From positions 2,295,389 to 2,359,388 of the forward strand of contig NZ_CP044205.1 in assembly GCF_009498235.1 (NCBI RefSeq): a stretch of 64,000 nt of DNA, in the 5' to 3' direction. Under the pieces are notes generated by a model. It saw nothing but the letters and a program-made list of their open reading frames with translations, did no database searches and had not been told where the DNA came from. The DNA comes from Candidatus Methylospira mobilis (GTDB taxonomy: Bacteria > Pseudomonadota > Gammaproteobacteria > Methylococcales > Methylococcaceae). Shown here one piece after another: positions 9,415-18,576 of the stretch (position 1 is the stretch's first letter; each line of letters begins with the position of its first letter). The position numbers and the translations under genes were made by a program.

Positions 9415-9620
9415 GTAACTATTCAGTTATCGCGTTGAATTAAAAAACGCGTCGTTCCGGCAGGGAATGCAGCAACCCAAACGCCACGGCTGGTATCAGA
9501 GTAACATTCCTGTCAACTGGATACCGGCATTTCCTGCCGGTATGACGCGGAGAGTTTTTCTCCGTACAAGGCCGATCAGACTGATCAGTCTGAATAGTTA
9601 CAATTTTTGTAACTATTCAG
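9415..9620. repeat. Inverted-repeat element, possible MITE-like sequence
   Basis: A 21-bp inverted repeat pairs 9450-9470 with 9527-9547 (CGTCGTTCCGGCAGG against its imperfect complement). To its right a perfect palindrome with 14-bp arms and 3-nt loop lies at 9590-9620 (arms CTGAATAGTTACAA). The last 12 bases, GTAACTATTCAG, also occur at 9415-9426, so the whole element is bracketed by a direct repeat. No coding capacity. It may be a small non-autonomous mobile element. Confidence 0.45.
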
Positions 9621-9880
9621 CTAATGCTTCTCCGTTTATCCGTTCGCAGTGGGTCTGTCAAACCTTAGGCGAATTAGCCATCAAGACCACAGATGAGTAA
9701 GAGGAAGCGAAGTGAGTCTGTCCAGAACGCTTGCAGCCCGGATAGCCGCAGCCGAACCTGATGGGCGGATTTGCGGATGCACCGGCACGCTTACGCGTGT
9801 CTCGACGGGATTGTCTCGCTTCCAGCGGCTGCGGCCATATCAGGAAAATTCACTCTGCATATTTACGATGCATCTTTAAT
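9621..9880. other. Non-coding stretch downstream of the DUF455 gene
   Basis: I see no gene, promoter or clear terminator here. Short open frames lack ribosome-binding sites and family resemblance. Confidence 0.4.
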
Positions 9881-10681
9881 CTATTGCAAACCCGCCAAGG
9901 TATCCAACTCACTCTGGCTAAATCCTGCCTGTAAGCGTAACTCGGCATTGTACGGGCCACGCGGCGCTCCTTTCATGTAACGCCCGAGCAGATTAAAATA
10001 GCTTGCCTCCAACGGCAGATCGCGCTCCCCGCAAACATAGGCGAACCATTTCGATCCGAGCGCGACATGTCCTACCTCTTCCCGCAGAATAACGCGCAGA
10101 ATTTCGACACTGGCTTCGTCGCCCACAGCGTTTAAGCGTGCTATCATGGCCGGAGTAACATCCAGTCCACGGGCTTCCATGAAGCGCGGCACCAAAGCCA
10201 TGCGAGCGAGTACATCGCCGAAGGTTTCCACCGCGATGCTCCATAAGCCGCCATGCGCCGGAAGATCGCCGTAATCGGCGTCCAGGCTTCGCAATCTTGC
10301 TCTGATCATCGAAAAATGGCGCGCTTCCTCAATCGCCACACCGGCCCAATCAAGGTAGTACGCTTCCGGCATGCCGCTAAATCGATAGACATGATCCCAC
10401 GCGAGCAGGATAGCAATAAACTCGATATGCGCCACAGCATGCAGCAACGCTATGCGACCTGCCAAGGTATTGAGCCGGCGCCGAGCTAAGTACCGAGGGT
10501 CGACCAGTTCCGGACGCTGCGGTAAGACAACACGGTTAATCGGTAACGGATTGCGCCTATCAAGGGTAAGGCCGCCGGTCTGTAAACAGGAGGCAGCCTG
10601 TAGCGTCAAATCCAGTTTGGCGTCGATTTCTGCAACTTGCAACACCTGTTCCGCCAGGTCGAAAATGTTGACACGGCTCAC
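9881..10681 (-). CDS. DUF455 ferritin-like protein
   Basis: This 266-residue protein is a member of the DUF455 family. Its core has the helical metal-ligand pattern of ferritin-like di-iron proteins: AHIEFIAI, IEEARHF and LREEVGHVALG supply Glu and His residues with the usual spacing. It lies 8 nt after the aconitase gene in the same direction, so the two are probably one transcript. A redox role such as tRNA hydroxylation (MiaE-like) is possible but not proven. Confidence 0.75.
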   Translation of the reverse strand: MSRVNIFDLAEQVLQVAEIDAKLDLTLQAASCLQTGGLTLDRRNPLPINRVVLPQRPELVDPRYLARRRLNTLAGRIALLHAVAHIEFIAILLAWDHVYRFSGMPEAYYLDWAGVAIEEARHFSMIRARLRSLDADYGDLPAHGGLWSIAVETFGDVLARMALVPRFMEARGLDVTPAMIARLNAVGDEASVEILRVILREEVGHVALGSKWFAYVCGERDLPLEASYFNLLGRYMKGAPRGPYNAELRLQAGFSQSELDTLAGLQ

Positions 10682-10689
10682 GGTACGAT

Positions 10690-13266
10690 CTAAGCCGCCT
10701 CGGCTGCGCGCGCGACAAACTCCGACATTTTATCGAAGTTTAAATAGCGGTAAGTGCTCTCTGCCGCATCGGCTAAATCCTGGACATAACTCATGTAGGC
10801 AGCAACATCGGGTATTCTGCCCAATATCGAGCAAATCGCCGCCAGTTCGGCCGACGCCAGAAATACCGAGGCTCCGGCACCAAGACGGTTCGGGAAATTT
10901 CGCGTCGAGGTCGATACCACCACTGCGTTATCGGCTACGCGCGCCTGATTTCCCATGCACAACGAACAACCGGGCATTTCCGTACGCGCTCCGGCCTTGC
11001 CGAAGCTGCTGTAAACCCCTTCTTCGATCAATTGCGCCTGATCCATACGCGTTGGAGGCGCGACCCATAAATGACTGGGTATAGCCTTACCGAATTTCTC
11101 CAATAAACGCCCAGCCGCCCGGAAATGACCGATATTGGTCATGCAGGAGCCCAAAAACACTTCGTCAATGGCTGTACCCGCCACTGCGGAGAGAGGTTTG
11201 ACATCGTCGGGATCGTTTGGACAACACAGCAACGGTTCGCGTATCTGATCCAGATCGATTTCCAGAATCTCAGCGTACTCGGCGTTTTCATCGGCCTCCA
11301 ACAACACCGGATTTTCCAGCCAGGCCGACATCGCGGCAATACGCCGCTGCAAGGTACGCGCATCGCCATAGCCTTCGGCTATCATCCAGCGCAATAACAC
11401 GATATTCGAGCGCAGATATTCTTCTACCGGCGCTTTATTCAGCTTGATCGTGCAGGCGGCAGCGGAACGCTCGGCGGACGCGTCGGCCAATTCGAAAGCC
11501 TGCTCGACTTTCAAATCAGGTAAACCCTCGATTTCGAGTATGCGTCCGGAGAAAACGTTTGTTTTTGCTTTTTTCTCTACCGTCAGCAAGCCCCGCTGCA
11601 ACGCTGCATAAGGTATGGCGTGTACCAGATCGCGCAAGGTGATGCCCGGCTGCATACTGCCGGTGAAGCGCACCAGCACCGACTCCGGCATATCCAGCGG
11701 CATTACCCCGGTCGCAGCGGCAAATGCCACCAGTCCCGACCCGGCAGGAAAGGAGATGCCGAGAGGGAAGCGCGTATGCGAATCACCTCCGGTGCCAACA
11801 GTATCAGGCAAAAGCATACGATTCAGCCATGAATGAATAATACCGTCGCCCGGACGCAAGGATACCCCTCCGCGATCCATGATGAATGCGGGCAGAGTGT
11901 GATGCGTTTTTACATCCACCGGTTTGGGGTAGGCTGAAGTATGACAGAATGACTGCATTACCAGGTCGGCGGAAAAACCGAGGCAGGCCAGATCTTTCAA
12001 CTCGTCACGTGTCATCGGCCCGGTAGTGTCCTGCGAGCCCACCGTGGTCATGCGAGGCTCACAATAAGCCCCGGGATGCACGCCTTCGACGCCACATGCC
12101 TTGCCCACTATTTTTTGCGCCAGCGTATAGCCTATTCCGAGTGCTTCGGCCTCAGCTTGCGGACGCACAAATACCGTAGATGGTCCCAAACTCAACGCCG
12201 CGCGCGCGCGGTCGGTCAAGCCACGCCCGATAATCAGAGCGATGCGTCCACCGGCGCGTACTTCGTCAGGAATAATGCCGGTTTTCAGTGAAAACCGGCA
12301 AATCTCCTGATTGGAATCATGGCGGCGAATAATGCCTTCATAAGGATAGATATCAATAATATCACCCATCTGCAAAGCGGCTACATCGCACTCTATCGGC
12401 AGCGCGCCGGAATCCTCCAGCGTATTGAAAAATATCGGCGCGATTTTGCCGCCGATGCAAACTCCTCCGGCGCGTTTGTTGGGTACGAACGGAATATCTG
12501 CGCCGGTGTGCCATAGCACGGAATTGGTGGCTGATTTGCGAGACGACCCGGTGCCAACCACATCGCCGACATAGGCAACTGGAAAGCCTTTATCCTTCAG
12601 CGCCCTGATTTGCGCACCGGCATCGGTGATGCCATCGCGCGGTACTTTCAACATCGATTGCGCATGCAACGGGATATCCGGGCGCGACCAGGCATCCTGG
12701 GCCGGGGATAAGTCGTCGGTATTGGTTTCGCCGGCGACTTTGAAGACAGTTACCGTCAGTTTTTCCGCCAATTTAGGCCGTCGAGTAAACCACTCGGCAT
12801 CGGCCCAGGACTGCAGTACAGTCTGCGCATGCGCATTGCCTTCACAGACTTTTTCAACCACATCATGAAGCGCGTCGAAAACCAGCAGTGTATGACTCAA
12901 GCCCTGAGCGGCAATCGCGCCGAGCTTTTCACTATCCAGCAACGCAATCAGTGGTGCGACATTGTAGCCGCCCTGCATGGTGCCGAGCAATTCGGTTGCG
13001 GTTTCCGGAGAAACCAATGGAGAAACAGTCTGCCCCATGGCGACAGCAGCCAGAAACTCCGCTTTGAGAGCAGCGGCCTCATCGACGCCGGCGGGTATTC
13101 GATGTATCAACAGATCGAGCAGCGCCTGTTGATCGAATCCGTCGTATGACGGCGCATTAGCTTTCAATACCTCGACCAACGCTGCAACTTGCGCAGCGGT
13201 CAACGGCTGTGGCGCCACGCCTAGCGCGGTACGCTCTGTTATGTGTTTTTTATATTCTTCCAACAT
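10690..13266 (-). CDS. acnB: Aconitate hydratase B / 2-methylisocitrate dehydratase
   Basis: This 858-residue enzyme isomerises citrate to isocitrate in the TCA cycle and needs a [4Fe-4S] cluster. The length and domain order are those of AcnB: an N-terminal HEAT-like region (MLEEYKKH start), a swivel domain near residues 160-380 ([17 protein letters not shown]), then the catalytic core with [15 protein letters not shown]. Cluster cysteines are present in [10 protein letters not shown] and in [12 protein letters not shown]. The gene appears intact and leads a two-gene unit with the DUF455 gene. Confidence 0.95.
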   Translation of the reverse strand: MLEEYKKHITERTALGVAPQPLTAAQVAALVEVLKANAPSYDGFDQQALLDLLIHRIPAGVDEAAALKAEFLAAVAMGQTVSPLVSPETATELLGTMQGGYNVAPLIALLDSEKLGAIAAQGLSHTLLVFDALHDVVEKVCEGNAHAQTVLQSWADAEWFTRRPKLAEKLTVTVFKVAGETNTDDLSPAQDAWSRPDIPLHAQSMLKVPRDGITDAGAQIRALKDKGFPVAYVGDVVGTGSSRKSATNSVLWHTGADIPFVPNKRAGGVCIGGKIAPIFFNTLEDSGALPIECDVAALQMGDIIDIYPYEGIIRRHDSNQEICRFSLKTGIIPDEVRAGGRIALIIGRGLTDRARAALSLGPSTVFVRPQAEAEALGIGYTLAQKIVGKACGVEGVHPGAYCEPRMTTVGSQDTTGPMTRDELKDLACLGFSADLVMQSFCHTSAYPKPVDVKTHHTLPAFIMDRGGVSLRPGDGIIHSWLNRMLLPDTVGTGGDSHTRFPLGISFPAGSGLVAFAAATGVMPLDMPESVLVRFTGSMQPGITLRDLVHAIPYAALQRGLLTVEKKAKTNVFSGRILEIEGLPDLKVEQAFELADASAERSAAACTIKLNKAPVEEYLRSNIVLLRWMIAEGYGDARTLQRRIAAMSAWLENPVLLEADENAEYAEILEIDLDQIREPLLCCPNDPDDVKPLSAVAGTAIDEVFLGSCMTNIGHFRAAGRLLEKFGKAIPSHLWVAPPTRMDQAQLIEEGVYSSFGKAGARTEMPGCSLCMGNQARVADNAVVVSTSTRNFPNRLGAGASVFLASAELAAICSILGRIPDVAAYMSYVQDLADAAESTYRYLNFDKMSEFVARAAEAA

Positions 13267-13509
13267 ATTTTAAGAGGCCTATTTTTCTTGTTTGCCGCGG
13301 TCCGGCGACTACCTTCTCCAATCTGGATCCATTATTACAACATAGCCAAACTATAACATGCCAACCCCTTAAAGTTGCGCATCACCGCATTAGTTTAGTA
13401 TCGAAAAAGCAGAAAATGCCGGTACTAGCCAACTACTACGGTGTGGTCCGTCACTAAAAATAGTTGTCGATGCTAACGCCAAGTTATGAGATAATAATAC
13501 AGTTGGCTG

Positions 13510-13586
13510 CGGGGTGTAGCTCAGCCTGGTAGAGCACTGCCTTCGGGAGGCAGGGGCCGGAGGTTCGATTCCTCTCACCCCGACCA
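13510..13586 (+). tRNA. tRNA-Pro (anticodon CGG), prophage attachment locus
   Basis: The 77-nt sequence folds as a tRNA. The 7-bp acceptor stem is CGGGGTG/CACCCCG, the anticodon stem CTGCC/GGCAG encloses TTCGGGA (anticodon 13544-13546), the T arm contains GGTTCGATTCC, and ACCA is encoded at the 3' end. G follows the anticodon, as in proline tRNAs. An integrase gene begins about 60 bp downstream and reads toward it, so its 3' end is the likely attB core. Confidence 0.95.
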
Positions 13587-13648
13587 TAAAAACAAATACT
13601 TATCTATTTTACAAAAACAGACTGCCGGAAATTTGCCGGTTTCATAGA

Positions 13649-14707
13649 TTAACCCACTTTTCTCAGGAGAACCATTTCAGTTCCTCCATCATCGTTTATC
13701 AGTCTATCGACGCATGACATAAGCCTGTCAATTGTCGCTTTACTGTAATGCTGGGTGACAGTTCCGTGTCTATGCCCAAGCAGATCAGCAATATCCTCCT
13801 GTGAAACGTCAGCGCTACGTAGTCTCCTGGCAAATGTATGGCGCAAATCATGTACGCGCACATCATCCAAGCTAACCTTTGCGCGTGCGCTTTTCCACGC
13901 GCGATTATTCATCCGTGAAATTCTATTACCTTCCAGGGTAAATACCCACTCGCTTGACCTACCGCGCTGCGTGTTTACCGATGAGGCCGCAGTTGCGTTT
14001 AGCGGCACCATCTTATCGTATCCGTTCTTTGTTACCGATCCGGGTATAACAAACACGATACGATCACTGCCGGATACTGTAAATTCCCACTCCCATCTCA
14101 ACCCGCATATTTCCTGATCCCTGCATCCAGTGTGTACTGCGAATGTTGCCATATTCGCAAGGTAAGCAGGCAGCTCCTTGAACAACCTTACCTGTTCGGC
14201 CTGCGTTATCGGGCGCGGCTTTCTTGGGTCTAGCTTCATAATCGGCAGCGTGGGTATTTTCTCAAGCCAGTAGTGCCCGCTTGCATCCCTCCATGCGGTG
14301 GCAGCATCGGATAACACGGCGCGAAACGCGCCTATTTCCCTCTTTATGGTTGATGGAGATACATCCCTTGACTTAATATAATCATCGAAAATTTCAGCTC
14401 TCACCGCAGATAATTGCATATTGCCAAAGCATTTGACGATATGGCTCAGTGCAATTATCTGCCGCTCTATGCCCCTCGCATCTTTGTTTTCCTTTACATA
14501 CCGCTCGCATGCCTCGTCTACCGTGTGAGGCTCGCGCTCGCCATACAGAATTGTGCTCCTTACCCGTCGCGTGACTTCCTCAAGGAGCCGCTCCGCCTCT
14601 GCGAGATCACTGCTGTGGCAGCTTTCGAAAATCCTGACGCCGCAGATTGTTTTTTCAATATGCCAAATTCCACTCCTTTTTCTAAGGCCTGGTGTTGGTT
14701 TTGCCAT
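13649..14707 (-). CDS. int: Phage integrase (tyrosine recombinase)
   Basis: This 352-residue protein should integrate and excise the prophage at the tRNA-Pro gene. The catalytic set is visible: Arg in HTGCRDQEICGLRW, Lys in VTKNGYDKMVPL, His and Arg in VHDLRHTFARRL, and His and Tyr in LLGHRHGTVTQHYSKA. The N-terminal half should hold arm-type and core-binding domains. It is the last gene of the leftward operon. Its 5' end overlaps the AlpA-like gene by 148 nt in another frame. Confidence 0.93.
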   Translation of the reverse strand: MAKPTPGLRKRSGIWHIEKTICGVRIFESCHSSDLAEAERLLEEVTRRVRSTILYGEREPHTVDEACERYVKENKDARGIERQIIALSHIVKCFGNMQLSAVRAEIFDDYIKSRDVSPSTIKREIGAFRAVLSDAATAWRDASGHYWLEKIPTLPIMKLDPRKPRPITQAEQVRLFKELPAYLANMATFAVHTGCRDQEICGLRWEWEFTVSGSDRIVFVIPGSVTKNGYDKMVPLNATAASSVNTQRGRSSEWVFTLEGNRISRMNNRAWKSARAKVSLDDVRVHDLRHTFARRLRSADVSQEDIADLLGHRHGTVTQHYSKATIDRLMSCVDRLINDDGGTEMVLLRKVG

Positions 14708-14931
14708 TTTACTTGCTCCATTTTTTCCCCAGGCTTTCCGTTCGCCGCTTTATATTGATCTACCCACGCGTCAATCTCAAGTCTGTCGTAGGCCACCGAG
14801 CGGCCGCCATCCTCCTGAATCTTTGTCAGATATGGGCGCACCTTCTTGTTAAACTCAGGTTCAGACATGTCCACATAAGCCGGGGCGCGGGCTTGCCTGA
14901 TTAATCGCGGCTGCGTGCTGCCTCTGCTCAT
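14560..14931 (-). CDS. AlpA/excisionase-like protein overlapping the integrase
   Basis: The 123-residue protein has a winged-helix type N-terminal part with EFNKKVRPYLTKI and AYDRLEIDAWVDQY, which I recognise from the short regulators that precede integrases in many proteobacterial prophages. The C-terminal third, which overlaps the integrase start in another frame, also looks typical of that family (KPGEK and a WQNQHQ segment). It probably directs excision or controls integrase expression. Confidence 0.7.
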   Translation of the reverse strand: MSRGSTQPRLIRQARAPAYVDMSEPEFNKKVRPYLTKIQEDGGRSVAYDRLEIDAWVDQYKAANGKPGEKMEQVKWQNQHQALEKGVEFGILKKQSAASGFSKAATAVISQRRSGSLRKSRDG

Positions 14932-14932
14932 A

Positions 14933-15106
14933 CTACCTCCGATAAAGCTGATGCCCCGCTGTTTCCCACCAGTACCGCATCGGGTGGAATATCTGCATGA
15001 CCAGCTCGTTGTGAATCCGCTTTTTCTGCACAGCGATCTCGTGATCTACGTTTGCCTTAAGATTTTCCCATTTTGATAATTGCACAAGCATTTTTTCGAT
15101 TGTCAT
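14933..15106 (-). CDS. Small phage protein, unknown
   Basis: The 57-residue frame (MTIEKMLVQLSKW start, HQLYRR end) ends one base before the AlpA-like start codon and begins inside the end of the preceding gene, so it fits the tightly packed operon. It is mostly helical and basic. No family recognised. Confidence 0.5.
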   Translation of the reverse strand: MTIEKMLVQLSKWENLKANVDHEIAVQKKRIHNELVMQIFHPMRYWWETAGHQLYRR

Positions 15107-15438
15107 TGCTTTATCTCTTTTTCCGATTGATGCACTGTGAAATTCCCGCTTTGCGCCACAAAAGCCATCGGGCTACGAGGAACCACCCCATGCTGTTCCA
15201 TGCATGCAACGCCAACAGCAACTACCTTGCGTAACTCGTCGAGTGCTCCGGTATCTCCGCTCTGGCTCATGTAGGCGCGTTCTGCGTCGCTCAGCAGTTG
15301 GCGCATAATGAGTAACCAAGACCCGACTTCGTGCGGATGTTGTTCAATAGTTCCCCACTTTCTATTTTGGTATACGCGCTCGTCATTAATTGCTGAATAA
15401 ATTGCTTTTCTGTCTATCATTGTTTTTCCTGTGTTCAT
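15103..15438 (-). CDS. Conserved phage protein with MazG-like motif
   Basis: The 111-residue protein has the segment INDERVYQNRKWGTIEQHPHEVGSW split as DERxxQxxKWG, which resembles helical phage proteins sometimes compared with MazG-like nucleotide pyrophosphohydrolases. The rest is helical (LLSDAERAYMS, ELRKVVAVGVACMEQHG). I chose the start at 15438 because it forms an ATGA overlap with the upstream gene and has AGGA before it. Enzyme activity is a guess. Confidence 0.6.
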   Translation of the reverse strand: MNTGKTMIDRKAIYSAINDERVYQNRKWGTIEQHPHEVGSWLLIMRQLLSDAERAYMSQSGDTGALDELRKVVAVGVACMEQHGVVPRSPMAFVAQSGNFTVHQSEKEIKQ

Positions 15439-16097
15439 GGATCGATCCTTTTGAATTCGATAACCCATACCCACGGATTTTTATCCCATGAGCCGGGGCC
15501 GTTGATTGATTCCCATAATTCTTTATAGGCATCCTCTGCGTAGCACTTGTTGTTCGGGTGCGGCGTAGTATGCGTAGCGTGATAAAAATCACCTTCGCGC
15601 CCATGTGTAATTCGGTTAATTCCTTCTGCTAGGACATCTTCTGTGCTAATACCCTGCAACCGCTCGACCCTCACACCAGTAATCTCCAGCACTATACGGC
15701 TGGCCCAGCGCGGCATATGAATAGAGGGGTGCCAACGAATACCTCCCGCACCGCGATCAAACGATGCTTGGTAAATTGCCGCATAGTCGACATCGTTATG
15801 GTTAATTGTTATCGGCACACCGGCGCTACGAGCATATGCCATGCTAGGAACAATTGCGTGTGTTTCACGTACCCACAGCCAATCATCCTTACGCCCATAG
15901 GGACACTTCCAATTACCGCCAGCTCCACACGGATAACGCCACGTACCAAAAGATGAGTTATAGGTAATAGGTTTATCGATCCATCCTTGTACGTCGGGCT
16001 GGTTTTTTATAACCCGCCGTGTTTGCGTTTTTCTACCGTCAAGAATGGCTCGAACCATGCCGCCTGAAAAAATGATTGGTCGTTCTATTTTCGTCAT
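15435..16097 (-). CDS. ASCH-domain phage protein
   Basis: The 220-residue protein starts with RPIIFSGGMVRAILDGRKTQTRRV, which is the usual opening of phage ASCH-domain proteins (shown here as RPIIF, MVRAIL, KTQTRRV). Later segments WVRETHAIVP, MPRWASRIVLEITGVRVERLQ and PWVWVIEFKRI complete the fold. ASCH domains are thought to bind RNA or modified nucleotides. Both ends overlap neighbours by ATGA. Confidence 0.75.
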   Translation of the reverse strand: MTKIERPIIFSGGMVRAILDGRKTQTRRVIKNQPDVQGWIDKPITYNSSFGTWRYPCGAGGNWKCPYGRKDDWLWVRETHAIVPSMAYARSAGVPITINHNDVDYAAIYQASFDRGAGGIRWHPSIHMPRWASRIVLEITGVRVERLQGISTEDVLAEGINRITHGREGDFYHATHTTPHPNNKCYAEDAYKELWESINGPGSWDKNPWVWVIEFKRIDP

Positions 16098-16369
16098 ACA
16101 ATCAATATTTCCCGTTGATTATTTGAACACATTCCTGGAACGTCGCTTTCCCCGTACCACCGGAGCAGCCAAGTATCACGCCATTTTGCGCGCCACATTT
16201 TTCCGGGGTAAACCCCGCTGGGTATTGATGAGCTGTATTCACTCAAACGATTTAGATCATCATTACTCATGAGCGCATGCGTATCGTCAATAATGATGTT
16301 TTGCAACGACGGCTGATCCCAGCATTTACCCATTGGATCGGTTATTTTTGGTATTGTATTTATTGCCAT
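16094..16369 (-). CDS. Conserved phage protein, unknown
   Basis: The 91-residue protein contains PMGKCWDQPS and a YSSSIPSGVYPGKMW segment that I recognise from many enteric and soil phages, where the function is unknown. The ATG at 16369 overlaps the preceding stop as TGATG. Confidence 0.65.
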   Translation of the reverse strand: MAINTIPKITDPMGKCWDQPSLQNIIIDDTHALMSNDDLNRLSEYSSSIPSGVYPGKMWRAKWRDTWLLRWYGESDVPGMCSNNQREILIV

Positions 16370-16611
16370 CACTCACCCCTTGCTTTTGCGTACATTGCCC
16401 GGTCAAAATCGTGCATGGCAGCAATAGGTGTATCCCCAAAACCGCAAACTCCTGATTGCAGATCGTCACCCCACAAAAAACAGTAACTGTTTCCGTCGAT
16501 TTTTGGTTTGATGCCCAATGCAACAGCCCAATAATTACGTTTAATCGCAGCCTCTTGCTCAATGGCTATAAGTTCACCAGCATGCGCGTGGAAGTGTTCA
16601 GGTATGTTCAT
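16369..16611 (-). CDS. Conserved small phage protein, unknown
   Basis: The 80-residue protein has a central SYCFLWGDDLQSGVCGFGDTP region (read as YCFLWG and GVCGFGDTP) and a C-terminal helix MHDFDRAMYAK, a pattern seen in short phage early proteins that may bind a ligand or partner. Function unknown. Confidence 0.55.
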   Translation of the reverse strand: MNIPEHFHAHAGELIAIEQEAAIKRNYWAVALGIKPKIDGNSYCFLWGDDLQSGVCGFGDTPIAAMHDFDRAMYAKARGE

Positions 16612-16613
16612 GA

Positions 16614-16997
16614 CTAATTACTCCTTGCTTTTGCGAGTATGGCGCGGGCGAATCCATATAAGCACTCATTTGCTCGCATGGCCCCAACTTCCGAGCACCA
16701 TATTCTGAAAATCTCCCCGTCCGTAAGTTCGCGCAGCGGTGCTGGATGCGTATATAGATTTTCATAGTTCGGATGATCCTTGATTTCCGCTATATCTTCG
16801 TCATCCAGGTGATCTGCGTTAAGAATTATCGGAGCGCCGACTACTCTCGCGAATGCTACCGGCTTCTGCTCAACCTCCGGTAGCGCATGGTAAACGGCGC
16901 TATAAATAGCGTCAGCGCTTAGATCGGCGGGGAGCATGACACTTCTCAATATGGATTGCAGTACTTCACGCGTTGGCTCTTTCTGTAAAGTTTTCAT
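16614..16997 (-). CDS. Hypothetical phage protein
   Basis: The 127-residue product is mostly helical at its ends, with a TDGEIFRIWCSEVGAM segment near residue 90. No family recognised. Its start overlaps the preceding stop by ATGA. Confidence 0.5.
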   Translation of the reverse strand: MKTLQKEPTREVLQSILRSVMLPADLSADAIYSAVYHALPEVEQKPVAFARVVGAPIILNADHLDDEDIAEIKDHPNYENLYTHPAPLRELTDGEIFRIWCSEVGAMRANECLYGFARAILAKARSN

Positions 16998-17341
16998 TCC
17001 GCACCTCCAGTAATAGTTGCATTTCTACCCCTGCTTCTCTGCTCCAGCGCAAACCCGTTACCGGCTGACCGCGATTGCGCAAACTCCATTTCACGCCGAT
17101 AAAAAAACGTCATTGTGCGCGCCCACAAAATGGGTATTGGAATGCCACAGTCCATATCCCAACGCACAGATTTATCACTATCGCGCAATACCAGGGCGCG
17201 GGTTTCGTCATACGGCAACGCACTGAGCATCATTAATTGCGTGTCGTGCTTAATGCGCATGTCATCAAGCTGTTTTTTAATTGCAGCGGTTTCTGCTTTC
17301 GACTGGCGCAGTTTTTCTGTTAGGTGGTCAATTGCGGTCAT
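16994..17341 (-). CDS. Hypothetical phage protein with N-terminal coiled coil
   Basis: The 115-residue product begins with a heptad-like helix (LTEKLRQSKAETAAIKKQLD). The rest is polar and of unknown fold. It is chained to the next gene by ATGA. Confidence 0.45.
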   Translation of the reverse strand: MTAIDHLTEKLRQSKAETAAIKKQLDDMRIKHDTQLMMLSALPYDETRALVLRDSDKSVRWDMDCGIPIPILWARTMTFFYRREMEFAQSRSAGNGFALEQRSRGRNATITGGAE

Positions 17342-17347
17342 TTGTAT

Positions 17348-17569
17348 CTATCCGCACTCCGGTTTGTCGAAAAACCGTATATGCTCAACAGGAATATTAC
17401 CTATGGTTCCGTCCTGTCGCTCAATAATTGCGGTGGTAAAATTCCCTGCCCCGCCCTCAAACTCTTCGTAATTGGTGCCAAATTGATGAAATATGGCCTC
17501 ATATTGTCCTGTGAGAACATTTCGCCCGTTTTCACATTCGTACACGCTAACCATAACTTTTCTGATCAT
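17348..17569 (-). CDS. Hypothetical small phage protein
   Basis: The 73-residue product looks like a small beta-rich domain (MVSVYECENG, FTTAIIERQDGTIGNI, VEHIRFFD). No family recognised. Its start overlaps the stop of the next upstream gene by ATGA. Confidence 0.45.
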   Translation of the reverse strand: MIRKVMVSVYECENGRNVLTGQYEAIFHQFGTNYEEFEGGAGNFTTAIIERQDGTIGNIPVEHIRFFDKPECG

Positions 17570-17670
17570 CTAATCCCCCTCTGCCGCCGCAATTTGCGGC
17601 GCTCGCTGTAATTGCGTCTGCTGTTTATCTGGATTTTGTCTATTGACCAGTAGCGGGAATGGGCGGTCAT
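17566..17670 (-). CDS. 34-residue basic peptide in the early operon
   Basis: The frame MTAHSRYWSIDKIQIN continues into an Arg-rich tail (ERRKLRRQRG). Both its start and its stop form ATGA overlaps with the flanking genes, which is the main reason to accept such a short gene. It may bind nucleic acid through the basic tail. Confidence 0.45.
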   Translation of the reverse strand: MTAHSRYWSIDKIQINSRRNYSERRKLRRQRGIR

Positions 17671-17855
17671 GCGCTAACCTCATCTTGTTTTTTAAAAACA
17701 AACCGCGACGGAGACCAGTCGCAATTAATATCTGTATCAACATGCCCAAAAATAAATTTGCAGCGACTAATGTGTGCGCAATCTCCGCATGTAAGCCCTG
17801 CGGGAAGCATCATTTTGTCAGGGTCTTCAGGATTGTAATTTAGGCTATTACTCAT
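17667..17855 (-). CDS. Small cysteine-rich phage protein
   Basis: The 62-residue product contains CGDCAHISRCKFIFG and a later INCDWSPSRF, four cysteines that could bind zinc. This arrangement is common in short phage early proteins. Function unknown. Confidence 0.55.
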   Translation of the reverse strand: MSNSLNYNPEDPDKMMLPAGLTCGDCAHISRCKFIFGHVDTDINCDWSPSRFVFKKQDEVSA

Positions 17856-18187
17856 GATGCACTCTCCGCAATTTCTTGCGCATATGCTGGATTTTCTCTA
17901 AACGAAATAGGCTCGAATTCGTCGAGCTTAAGTCCGAGGCGCTTGCCGTCACGCGCCGTTACACTCACAGCACCCCATTTATTTACCATACAGTCGTGCT
18001 CGCCAGCGGCAACGCCAGCGCCACGGAACGGGAAATCTCCGAACTTATCTTTTAAAACGCGGATGCGATCAGGAATAAACCTGGGCATTATTTTCAGTGC
18101 TGCGGCCTTATAATAGACATAATGTTTTTCAAGATTTATGCAGTATTCACGATGCATGCAAGCATTGAATTCGCTATGAATGGTCAT
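17852..18187 (-). CDS. Hypothetical phage protein
   Basis: The 111-residue product has a basic helical N-terminal half and a beta-rich C-terminal half (WGAVSVTARDGKRLGLKLDEF). No family recognised. ATGA overlaps at both ends. Confidence 0.5.
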   Translation of the reverse strand: MTIHSEFNACMHREYCINLEKHYVYYKAAALKIMPRFIPDRIRVLKDKFGDFPFRGAGVAAGEHDCMVNKWGAVSVTARDGKRLGLKLDEFEPISFRENPAYAQEIAESAS

Positions 18188-18576
18188 AATGTAACTCTAT
18201 CGATTTCGGCTATTACGGAATCAATAAATATGGCGGTATCTGCCATAACGCAATCATTCTCTACTATGTCTGATTGTGTCTGTTTTAGCGCAGCAAGCAA
18301 CCGATCGCGCTGTTTTTCAAGCTTTGCCGCATATGTACTCGCACCTGCCGCCGTCCATCCTCCATCAAGCGCATCTTGCGGTAATCCGGCGCATGCGTTG
18401 ACGCAAGCTACAGCTCGGCGCATATTGAGAATTGACTGTTCATCGCTTTCACTTGTTGCATACAGCATGAAGTTAGCTATGAGCTTACAGCCTGGGCCGG
18501 TTATGTATCCTGGTTCAGTTTCAGCCACGTACCACGGCTCATTTTCATGAGACGGCTCCCTTTCGTGAGCGGTCAT
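18184..18576 (-). CDS. Conserved phage protein, unknown
   Basis: The 130-residue product has a NMRRAVACVNACAG segment in its middle that I recognise from other phage early regions, then a helical C-terminus with AAKLEKQRDRLLAAL. It is translationally coupled to the ATPase gene by ATGA. Function unknown. Confidence 0.55.
   Translation of the reverse strand: MTAHEREPSHENEPWYVAETEPGYITGPGCKLIANFMLYATSESDEQSILNMRRAVACVNACAGLPQDALDGGWTAAGASTYAAKLEKQRDRLLAALKQTQSDIVENDCVMADTAIFIDSVIAEIDRVTL

Noticed and set aside
13390-13587. 65-codon frame antisense to the tRNA (starts MVGVRGIEPP)
   Set aside because: This is the familiar false protein produced by translating the reverse strand of a proline tRNA gene.
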